Shown one piece after another: positions 1 through 4,834 of a stretch of 5,445 nucleotides of DNA (the first letter of the stretch is position 1; every line of letters begins with the position of its first letter). Under the pieces are notes generated by a model. The model was not told where the DNA came from and did not search any database. It saw only the letters and a list, made by a program, of their open reading frames with translations. Source of the stretch: Firmicutes bacterium UBA3932 (GTDB lineage: Bacteria > Bacillota > Clostridia > Peptostreptococcales > Anaerovoracaceae); contig DGEG01000048.1 in assembly GCA_002385825.1 (NCBI GenBank), forward strand, positions 4,005 to 9,449, written 5' to 3'. Position numbers and translations under genes: made by a program.

Positions 1-420
1 ACGTTCATTATGATGGCCTTCATTTTCGTCGAGATCGAAAACGGCCTCGGCTTCAGCGATTATGTAATCGAAACGGTTAAACCCTACATGATAGGCGGAC
101 TGATTCCTGTTATTACTTTCATAGTTGTGGGCTTAATGTCCTTTGCCGGAATGGACTTCTGGGCGGTCATGATATTGTTCTTCCCGATTGTCGTTCCGCT
201 GTCAGAACACTTCGGCATTAATCTTTATCTGGCCATGGGCTCCATCGTATCAGGCGCAACCTTCGGCGGACACGCTTGCTTCTTCTCCGACCAGATGCTG
301 ATGAGCTCCGCTTCGGTCCAGATACGTGCCACGGATGAAGCTGTGGCGCTGCTGCCCTACGCGGTAATGGCGGCAGTGGTGACTGCTGTGTTGTATCTGA
401 TCTTTGGTTTCGTCCTATAA
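1..420 (+). CDS. Na+/H+ antiporter, NhaC family (3' part only)
   Basis: The frame is open from the first base of the window and ends at TAA 418-420, giving the C-terminal 139 residues of a polytopic membrane protein; the start lies outside. Hydrophobic segments are visible around residues 28-48, 50-65, 72-92 and 117-139. The segment with GATFGGHACFFSDQMLMSSA, followed about 16 residues later by LLPYAV, matches the conserved C-terminal region of NhaC-type antiporters, where a Gly-rich turn, a Ser-Asp pair and a later LPYA stretch line the transport path. Members exchange Na+ (or an organic substrate) for H+ across the cytoplasmic membrane and support pH and sodium homeostasis. Known members vary in substrate, so the ion cannot be fixed from this fragment. 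It appears to be the last gene of its transcript because a strong terminator follows about 40 bases downstream. The family call is fairly secure; the substrate is inference. Confidence 0.8.
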   Translation, partial: TFIMMAFIFVEIENGLGFSDYVIETVKPYMIGGLIPVITFIVVGLMSFAGMDFWAVMILFFPIVVPLSEHFGINLYLAMGSIVSGATFGGHACFFSDQMLMSSASVQIRATDEAVALLPYAVMAAVVTAVLYLIFGFVL

Positions 421-457
421 AAATAAATAAATATAATTGGAAATTGGCTTAATAGGC

Positions 458-500
458 GCGGCTGCCTCCCGGTCATGGGAGGCAGCCGTCTTTTGGTTTT
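458..500 (+). terminator. Rho-independent terminator of the antiporter gene
   Basis: GGCTGCCTCCC (460-470) pairs perfectly with GGGAGGCAGCC (477-487) around a six-base loop. C459-G488 and a G-U wobble extend the stem to 13 pairs. The T-rich tail TCTTTTGGTTTT follows directly. Its position 38 bases after the antiporter stop codon fits an intrinsic terminator for that gene. Confidence 0.9.
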
Positions 501-507
501 ATTTGGA

Positions 508-538
508 TTTGTATTTGGTGTCTGACACCAAATACAAA
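508..538. repeat. Perfect 15-bp palindrome with GGTGTC/GACACC core (REP-like)
   Basis: The arms 508-522 and 524-538 are exact reverse complements around the single base T523. The core is TTTGGTGTC-T-GACACCAAA. Palindromes with a GGTGTC...GACACC core are, from memory, recurrent in many bacterial genomes and resemble REP elements mobilised by IS200-like Y1 (RAYT) transposases. No such transposase is in this window. It lies only 8 bases past the terminator tail. It is not followed by a U-run, so it is a poor terminator itself. The palindrome is directly seen; the REP assignment is tentative. Confidence 0.6.
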
Positions 539-591
539 GTTCGACTTGAACAGACAAAAAACAAGGATTAGTAGCCCTTTTTTGTTTTTAC

Positions 592-699
592 GCAAAAGAA
601 TACTATGAGGAATTCCTGAAGTTCTATCAGAATATCCTGAAGGACCATGTTACAAATGAAACGGAAGCTATAATTGAATTGACGGAAATGCCGAGTTAA
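592..699 (+). pseudogene. 3' remnant of an unrecognised protein gene
   Basis: The frame reads AKEYYEEFLKFYQN, then ILKDHVTNETEAIIELTEMPS, and stops at TAA 697-699. The composition (charged, aromatic, helix-forming) and codon use look like real coding sequence. There is no in-frame ATG or GTG and no ribosome binding site, and the same frame is interrupted by TGA at 547-549, with low-complexity T-rich sequence just upstream. The simplest reading is the C-terminal end of a gene whose 5' part was lost, perhaps when the neighbouring palindrome or other DNA was inserted. I do not recognise the family. A chance open frame of 35 codons cannot be excluded. Confidence 0.35.
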
Positions 700-791
700 T
701 AATCTATTGACTACTAGGCAAGGCAATTCTCACAATCAAATTAAATCAACGGTTTATGACCTGTACTTAACAACCAAAAGTCATTTAACAA

Positions 792-831
792 CAGCCGGGT
801 TCCTCTGGTATAAAAGGAGGCAGCCCGGCTG
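792..831 (+). terminator. GC-rich hairpin, possible terminator
   Basis: CAGCCGGG (792-799) pairs with CCCGGCTG (824-831), and CCTC (802-805) with GAGG (817-820) further up the stem. The tail CTTCTGTCAG is a weak U-tract, so termination efficiency is doubtful. It lies 93 bases after the stop of the gene remnant and could be the terminator of that lost gene. Confidence 0.4.
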
Positions 832-842
832 CTTCTGTCAGT

Positions 843-908
843 GTGCAAAATTTACGATTGTACATAGGTTTTGGTATGTGAAATAACGTACAACCTGAAT
901 TTTTGCAC
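843..908. repeat. Imperfect 21-bp inverted repeat, left border of the AT-rich block
   Basis: GTGCAAAATTTACGATTGTAC (843-863, 21 bases with the last C) and the reverse complement of 888-908 agree at 17 of 21 positions, separated by 24 bases. The right arm ACGTACAACCTGAATTTTT (886-904) is nearly the same as ACGTACAACTTGATTTTT at the hairpin 2624-2641, in the same orientation. It overlaps the possible TTG start of the ORF at 903. It may be a degenerate terminator or a small mobile palindromic element. Confidence 0.5.
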
Positions 909-1184
909 ATCCTAATAGCATTGGATATGAAATGGCTTTTGAAATGGACAGAAAATATAAGACTTACTTACTTCGATCATTATCACATGAGATTAAAAGA
1001 AAGTCTCACTTCAGGCAAAACCGTTGATTACTCAGACTATATCAATACTTGCATGGAATTTAAGGAAAAAGCCATGAATTTATTAAAAGAAGCGTACAAG
1101 GATAATGTTAATATGTTTAGACAAGTTAACGACGAATTCCCGCTTGATGAAGCAGACAAACTTATAGAAAAATTAACTCAATAA
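903..1184 (+). CDS. Small hypothetical protein, possibly 5'-truncated
   Basis: This open frame ends at TAA 1182-1184. Possible starts are TTG at 903 (93 residues), ATG at 927 (85) and ATG at 987 (65); none has a recognisable Shine-Dalgarno sequence. The frame is closed upstream by TGA 879-881, inside the inverted repeat. The product is soluble-looking, charged and predicted helical by eye, with a C-terminal stretch rich in Lys, Glu and Leu (for example EFKEKAMNLLKEAY and EADKLIEKLTQ); there is no signal peptide, membrane segment or known motif. I do not recognise the family. The missing ribosome binding site and the repeat at its 5' end suggest it may be the C-terminal part of a disrupted gene. 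Its dedicated terminator (1217-1256) argues that it is, or was, a separate transcription unit rather than part of the hicAB operon. Confidence 0.45.
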   Translation: MHILIALDMKWLLKWTENIRLTYFDHYHMRLKESLTSGKTVDYSDYINTCMEFKEKAMNLLKEAYKDNVNMFRQVNDEFPLDEADKLIEKLTQ

Positions 1185-1216
1185 CTTTTCTCTTTTAAAA
1201 ATTAACATCTGGTAGA

Positions 1217-1257
1217 GGGACGTTTCGTATGGCAAACGAAACGTCCCCTTGTTATTT
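1217..1257 (+). terminator. Rho-independent terminator after the small ORF
   Basis: GGGACGTTTCGT (1217-1228) pairs perfectly over 12 bases with ACGAAACGTCCC (1236-1247), leaving a seven-base loop. The tail CTTGTTATTTT follows. It sits 32 bases past the stop codon at 1184 and isolates the hicA operon from upstream transcription. Confidence 0.88.
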
Positions 1258-1291
1258 TACAAATTCTTTTTGTTTCTTTTCAATAAAAATG

Positions 1292-1319
1292 TTTACATTT
1301 TAAATCAAAGTGGTATTAT
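1292..1319 (+). promoter_or_regulatory. Candidate SigA-type promoter of the hicA-hicB-secB operon
   Basis: TTTACA (1292-1297) and TATTAT (1314-1319), each 5 of 6 to consensus, are separated by 16 bases. This would place the transcript start near 1326 and leave a leader of about 44 bases before hicA. A second, perfect TATAAT lies at 1348-1353 but has only a poor -35 (GTATCA, 1325-1330) and is so close to the ATG at 1370 that its transcript would have a leader of roughly ten bases. Confidence 0.5.
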
Positions 1320-1369
1320 ATGTAGTATCAAAAATAATGTATTTGAGTATAATCTAAAGAAAACCAAAA

Positions 1370-1627
1370 ATGTCTGTGCAAAAACTTTACGAAAAAATAA
1401 AGAGAAATCCTCGGGACGTTAGCTTTAAAGAAATAGACACCTTGATGAGAGCTGGGGGATTCGCACACAGGTGTAAGAAATCTAGTCATCATATTTATAC
1501 ACACCCTGATTTGCACGGCTTCGATGACATGGTTACAATACCTTTCAATAGACCAATACGAGAAGTATATATTAAAAAGGCCTTAAAAAAGTTTGAATTA
1601 GCTAATCCCGATTTTGTGAAAGAATAA
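1370..1627 (+). CDS. hicA: HicA-family mRNA interferase toxin
   Basis: The 85-residue product has the small dsRNA-binding-like fold signature of HicA toxins: the helix with the AGGF turn (residues 28-31), then KKSSHHIYTHPD (36-47), then VTIPFNRPI (55-63) and the closing helix VYIKKALKKF (66-75). In the family the histidine of the G-S-H motif is the catalytic residue for cleavage of translated mRNA; the equivalent here is H40, with serine in place of the usual glycine (S38-S39-H40). The length is typical (about 60-90). The ATG at 1370 is the only reasonable start, but it is preceded only by a weak AAAG at 1356-1359 instead of a good Shine-Dalgarno, which would keep toxin translation low relative to hicB. 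hicB follows after 44 bases. The HicA assignment is strong; activity is inferred. Confidence 0.88.
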   Translation: MSVQKLYEKIKRNPRDVSFKEIDTLMRAGGFAHRCKKSSHHIYTHPDLHGFDDMVTIPFNRPIREVYIKKALKKFELANPDFVKE

Positions 1628-1638
1628 ATAGAAAAGTT

Positions 1639-1658
1639 GTTTGACCAGTAGGTCAAAC
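1639..1658 (+). promoter_or_regulatory. Perfect palindrome in the hicA-hicB spacer, next to the hicB ribosome binding site
   Basis: GTTTGACC (1639-1646) and GGTCAAAC (1651-1658) are exact reverse complements around AGTA. Two bases later begins AGGAGGA (1660-1666), the strong ribosome binding site of hicB. It could be a DNA operator bound by the ribbon-helix-helix domain of HicB, an internal promoter operator, or an RNA hairpin that modulates hicB translation or protects a processed mRNA. There is no U-tract, so it is not a terminator. Confidence 0.55.
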
Positions 1659-1671
1659 TAGGAGGATAAAT

Positions 1672-2199
1672 ATGATTAATGTAAGGGACTATAAAGTAGA
1701 GATTACAAAAGTGAACGAAGCTGATGGTGGCGGTTATATTGCACACATACCTGAATTGGATTGTTTTGGAGATGGTGAAACTGTAGAAGAAGCATTGGAT
1801 GATGTTTATGCTGTCGCAGAAGATTTGATTGAAATTGCCAAAGAAGATGGGAAAGATATTCCAACGCCTCAATATTATAAAGATTTGGATGACTTCTCCG
1901 GCAAACTTTCTATTCGCTTACCCAAAACACTTCATAAACTAGTTAGTCAAAGGGCAAAAACTGAAAATTGTAGTATAAATCAGTTAATCACAACTTACAT
2001 TGCTATGGGTATAGGCGATGCGTTTGCTAGAAGCGAAAGTCTGCTGGAGAAACAAAATGAACATATCTACCATATGTTTTTATTGTCGGTTGAAAAAGAA
2101 ATGTGGAAACATACGTTAAAACAACAATTATATGATTTTTCTGCTGGTTTTTATTTGACGGAACACAAAGGAGGCCTGAAAAATGAAGCAGGATTTTGA
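1672..2199 (+). CDS. hicB: HicB-family antitoxin with ribbon-helix-helix domain and long C-terminal extension
   Basis: The 175-residue protein has three parts. Residues 6-67 form the HicB domain (degenerate RNase H-like fold), with GGGYIAHIPELDCFGDG (19-35), the TVEEAL helix start (37-42) and AVAEDLIE (47-54). Residues 76-115 are a ribbon-helix-helix DNA-binding segment: strand KLSIRLPK, then two helices with CSINQLITTYIAMGIG. Residues 116-175 are an extra tail, rich in aromatic residues (Y133, F136, W145, Y154, F156, F160, Y161). HicB neutralises HicA directly and, through the ribbon-helix-helix part, represses its own operon. Antitoxins of this type usually end soon after the DNA-binding part, so this one is roughly 50-60 residues long of normal. 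The start is fixed by AGGAGGA at 1660-1666. The last 17 bases overlap the next gene. The tail may be a chaperone-addiction segment; that is inference. Confidence 0.88.
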   Translation: MINVRDYKVEITKVNEADGGGYIAHIPELDCFGDGETVEEALDDVYAVAEDLIEIAKEDGKDIPTPQYYKDLDDFSGKLSIRLPKTLHKLVSQRAKTENCSINQLITTYIAMGIGDAFARSESLLEKQNEHIYHMFLLSVEKEMWKHTLKQQLYDFSAGFYLTEHKGGLKNEAGF

Positions 2200-2587
2200 T
2201 CCCAAAAATGTGAAGAAACTTGAGATAGTATTATGTAAGGTAAATGCAGAAAGAATTGAAAAAACTCCACCTGAAATAGATCTAGCCATAAAGCGAGAAG
2301 ACAACTATTCAATACTAGATCAAAAAGAAGACTCTTTTTCTTTAAAGCTTAACTCGGAAATTTTTGTGGAACCGGAAGCGTTATTTCACATTTGTCTTGA
2401 ATACCGCATTAATTATGAGTTATCACATAAAGTTACTAAAGAATTCATCGAAAATAATATAGAAATAATTCTTCAACCCGCTGGTAGTGAAATCAGCTAT
2501 ATGATAAGCACTTTGACCAAGTTCTTCACACATAATTACTTTGTTATGCCACCGACAATATTCATAAAACGAGAAAACAGTAAATGA
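2183..2587 (+). CDS. SecB-like chaperone, third gene of the HicAB operon
   Basis: This 134-residue soluble protein starts at ATG 2183 behind AAAGGAGG (2167-2174) with an eight-base spacer, inside the end of hicB, so the two are translationally coupled. It alternates short beta-strand-like stretches (KKLEIVLCKVNAERI 11-25, SFSLKLNSEIFVEP 51-64, HICLEYRINYEL 69-80) and then has a helix and loop P99-AGSEISYMISTLTKFF followed by VMPPTIF (121-127). The strand-rich body, the long C-terminal helix and the Pro-Pro turn before a final strand match SecB (compare FPYARECITSMV ... LNLAPVNF in E. coli SecB), and its size fits. SecB proteins hold unfolded clients; SecB-like proteins in toxin-antitoxin operons instead protect the antitoxin. 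Sequence identity to classical SecB is low, so an unrelated small beta-rich protein is possible. The position after hicB strengthens the assignment. Confidence 0.68.
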   Translation: MKQDFDPKNVKKLEIVLCKVNAERIEKTPPEIDLAIKREDNYSILDQKEDSFSLKLNSEIFVEPEALFHICLEYRINYELSHKVTKEFIENNIEIILQPAGSEISYMISTLTKFFTHNYFVMPPTIFIKRENSK

Positions 2588-2597
2588 TAATTAAAAC

Positions 2598-2641
2598 AAA
2601 ATGAAGTTGTACGGGAGAAAGTCACGTACAACTTGATTTTT
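2598..2641. terminator. Bidirectional terminator between secB-like and dehydratase genes
   Basis: AAGTTGTACG (2604-2613) pairs perfectly with CGTACAACTT (2625-2634) over an 11-base loop; after one mismatch, AAAAT/ATTTT extends the stem. On the plus strand GATTTTTA follows the core stem, on the minus strand CATTTTGTTTT follows it. It lies between convergent stop codons at 2587 and 2660 and can serve both transcripts. Confidence 0.75.
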
Positions 2642-2659
2642 ATGGAGTCATATTCTTAC

Positions 2660-4597
2660 CTATTCAGCTGAAATAGGTGTTCCGTTCCCATTGGCTCCAT
2701 TGCCATTTTTGTAAGTTGGCACTATGGTTCGGAGCCATTGCTTTATCTCTTCATTCGAGCGCTGACTAATATTGTATACCTCTTCCTCAAGAGCATTTTT
2801 GCCACGGTTTAAAATCTCCGCAAGTGCCGGCGTGGGCGGCACAGGCTTCCCGATGAAAATGCTCCCGTGAGACGTCTCCTTCAACCCCTCCTCCTCCATC
2901 AGCAGCTCCTCATACAGCTTTTCCCCAGGCCGAAGCCCGGTATATACGATATCGATATCCGTATATGGAGTGTAACCGGAGAGCCGGATCAAACTTTCCG
3001 CCAAATCCTTGATCTTCACCGGCTCACCCATATCCAACACGAAGATCTCTCCTCCCGCCGCCATGGCACCGGTCTGAATCACAAGCTGCACCGCTTCGGG
3101 GATCGTCATAAAATAGCGCGTAACCTCGGGATGGGTCACCGTTACAGGCCCCCCTTGCTCTATCTGCTTCTGGAACAGGGGCACCACGCTGCCGTTGCTG
3201 CCCAGCACATTACCGAACCGGACCGCCGAGTAACTGGTCCTGGACTTATGGCTCTTATCCTGCATCAGCATCTCCGCCACTCGCTTTGTGGCTCCCATCA
3301 CATTTGTGGGGTTCACGGCCTTATCCGTAGAAATGAGGATAAACTTTTCCACGCCCCATTCATCGGAAAGATCGATCACATTCTTCGTGCCCACGATATT
3401 GTTAAGCAACGCTTCCTGGGGATTGCTCTCCATCAGAGGCACATGCTTATGAGCCGCAGCGTGAAACACTACATCAGGCCGGTATTCCTCAAAGACCCGG
3501 CTCAGGCTCTCCCGGTACCGTATAGAAGCGATGACCGGCACGAATTTCAGCTCCGGATGTGTGCTTTGTATCTCTATGCTCAATTCGTAGAGGTTGTTTT
3601 CGTAAATATCCATCCCTACCAGCTTTTCCGGGATCAAATCCGCCAACTGCCTGCAGAGCTCGGAACCGATGGAGCCTCCGCCTCCCGTCACCAAAACCAC
3701 TTTGCCCTTTATGTAGCGGCTAACACCCTCTATATCCAAGGTGACCGGCTCCCGCCCCAAAAGGTCCTCAACGTTGATTTCTCTCAGCTTGGCAATGCTC
3801 ACTTTTCCGTCAATCAAATCTATATATCCCGGAAGAATGCTGGTCTTGCATCCGGTCTTTTCACAGATGCTGGCGATGGCCTGAATTTCCTTCCTGCTGG
3901 CAGAAGGAATCGCTATGATGATCTCATTGATATCTCGCTTTCTCACGATCCGAGGAATTGAATCACGGTTCCCCAGGACTTTTTTCCCCATAATCCTCGT
4001 TCCGATTTTCGTCGGATCATCATCGATAACCCCGATAACCTGCTTGCCAAACCGGGGATTGTCCCGAAGCTCCCTGATAATGGCGGCTCCTGCCTGCCCG
4101 GCGCCGATGACAAGCACTCTTGAATACTTTTCCGTAGGTGCGATAAAGTTTCTGAGATTCATCCTTTCGGCTAATGCCTTGCCGTTTTCCGAACTGCGCA
4201 GCCTGCGCAATATCCGGTAAAAGATCCTTGCGCCGCCGAGAAACAGAACGTCCAAAATGAAAACTATAAGATATGCGCTCCTGGGAAGCATCTGCTGCAT
4301 GTAATACATCAACAGAATTATGGCAGCAAAATTAAAAGCAGCTGCGATGCTGACCCGGAAGACTTCGTCTATGCTGGCGTATTCCCAGAGGCTGTTATAC
4401 AGACCCATAAAGACATTGACCGCAATCTTGATAACTGTGATGAAAAATGCCCAGTTCTGATAGATAATCAAATAGCGGCCAAATTCCTGGGAGTCCACAT
4501 TAAAGTCAAACCGTAGCAGCAGTGCTATAACGAAAGCCAGATTGATCAGAATAACATCTGTAATAATAAGAAGGCTGACCTTAAGGTATCTCTTCAT
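2660..4597 (-). CDS. Membrane-anchored nucleotide-sugar 4,6-dehydratase, FlaA1/WbpM/PglF/EpsC (CapD) family
   Basis: The 645-residue protein has the full layout of the large membrane-bound members. Four hydrophobic segments lie at about 7-29, 46-66, 82-100 and 107-122. A first Rossmann-like domain starts at VLVIGAGQAG (161-170). The catalytic extended-SDR domain starts at VVLVTGGGGSIGSE (300-313, NAD(P)-binding GGxGSIG). Further motifs are HAAAHKHVP (379-387), STDKAVNPTNVMGATKR (423-439) and LRPGEKLYEEL (555-565). As known for this family, Met (M434) replaces the SDR Tyr of YxxxK, with D425 and K426 in the active site. These enzymes convert UDP-GlcNAc or a similar UDP-sugar to a 4-keto-6-deoxy sugar, the first step towards bacillosamine, QuiNAc or FucNAc in capsule, EPS or protein glycosylation. 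The tail NGNGANGNG is low complexity. GGAG at 4604-4607 (minus strand), six bases before the ATG, fixes the start. The family is certain; the exact sugar is not. Confidence 0.93.
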   Translation of the reverse strand: MKRYLKVSLLIITDVILINLAFVIALLLRFDFNVDSQEFGRYLIIYQNWAFFITVIKIAVNVFMGLYNSLWEYASIDEVFRVSIAAAFNFAAIILLMYYMQQMLPRSAYLIVFILDVLFLGGARIFYRILRRLRSSENGKALAERMNLRNFIAPTEKYSRVLVIGAGQAGAAIIRELRDNPRFGKQVIGVIDDDPTKIGTRIMGKKVLGNRDSIPRIVRKRDINEIIIAIPSASRKEIQAIASICEKTGCKTSILPGYIDLIDGKVSIAKLREINVEDLLGREPVTLDIEGVSRYIKGKVVLVTGGGGSIGSELCRQLADLIPEKLVGMDIYENNLYELSIEIQSTHPELKFVPVIASIRYRESLSRVFEEYRPDVVFHAAAHKHVPLMESNPQEALLNNIVGTKNVIDLSDEWGVEKFILISTDKAVNPTNVMGATKRVAEMLMQDKSHKSRTSYSAVRFGNVLGSNGSVVPLFQKQIEQGGPVTVTHPEVTRYFMTIPEAVQLVIQTGAMAAGGEIFVLDMGEPVKIKDLAESLIRLSGYTPYTDIDIVYTGLRPGEKLYEELLMEEEGLKETSHGSIFIGKPVPPTPALAEILNRGKNALEEEVYNISQRSNEEIKQWLRTIVPTYKNGNGANGNGTPISAE

Positions 4598-4661
4598 TTA
4601 TATCTCCAAGGCGTGATATTCCGTAAACAAGGCAAAATACCTAATATGCGGAATTAAGTAC

Positions 4662-4690
4662 ATAATACTCTTTTTTGTCGGATTTTGCAA
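4662..4690 (-). promoter_or_regulatory. Candidate promoter of the dehydratase gene
   Basis: Read on the minus strand, TTGCAA (4690-4685) and TATTAT (4667-4662) are separated by exactly 17 bases, 4 of 6 and 5 of 6 to the SigA consensus. The start of transcription would fall near 4655, giving a leader of about 58 bases. Confidence 0.5.
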
Positions 4691-4728
4691 GGCGGTTCGC
4701 CTCGCCCGCCATGGCTGCATTCTTTCTA

Positions 4729-4757
4729 TTCACAACACCCGAAAAAAGAGATATAAT
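4729..4757 (+). promoter_or_regulatory. Promoter of the O-antigen-ligase-like gene
   Basis: TTCACA (4729-4734, 5 of 6) and a perfect TATAAT (4752-4757) are separated by 17 bases. Transcription would start near 4764, giving a leader of about 70 bases. It is divergent from the dehydratase promoter, with the two -35 boxes about 38 bases apart, so one regulator could serve both. Confidence 0.7.
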
Positions 4758-4834
4758 TGTGACAATGTTAGAAGGTTTTGCCTTATTTTGTTTTAAACAA
4801 GTTCCACAAAAGTTCCCATAAAAGGAGATCGAAA

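Larger units (their letters stand above)
421..902. other. 482-bp stretch without an intact gene
   Basis: No complete reading frame with a start codon and ribosome binding site is visible on either strand. The stretch holds the antiporter terminator (458-500), a perfect palindrome (508-538), a T-rich run (578-589), a short coding-like remnant ending at 699, a GC-rich hairpin (792-831) and most of an imperfect inverted repeat (843-908). Positions 700-790 show nothing recognisable. This mix of palindromes and gene debris looks like a decayed insertion zone; that reading is inference. Confidence 0.6.

Noticed and set aside
357..557. Minus-strand frame over the antiporter end and terminator
   Set aside because: It runs through a terminator hairpin and the palindrome and has no ribosome binding site.
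478..825. Shared 10-mer GGAGGCAGCC at 478-487 and 816-825
   Set aside because: Considered as a target-site duplication of an insertion, but both copies lie inside separate hairpin stems and the match does not extend, so chance or similar GC-rich stems explain it.
1495..1872. Minus-strand frame across hicA and hicB
   Set aside because: Its hydrophobic, Phe/Ile-rich translation is the complement of AT-rich coding sequence; no start signals, and it overlaps two well-supported genes.
2867..3961. Long plus-strand open frame (364 codons) opposite the dehydratase gene
   Set aside because: It lies fully antisense to a gene with unmistakable motifs, its translation is rich in His, Arg and Leu without any domain, and it has no ribosome binding site. 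It is a by-product of the codon bias of the opposite strand.
3915..4220. Second plus-strand open frame opposite the dehydratase gene
   Set aside because: Antisense to the Rossmann-domain coding region, with no domain and no ribosome binding site.
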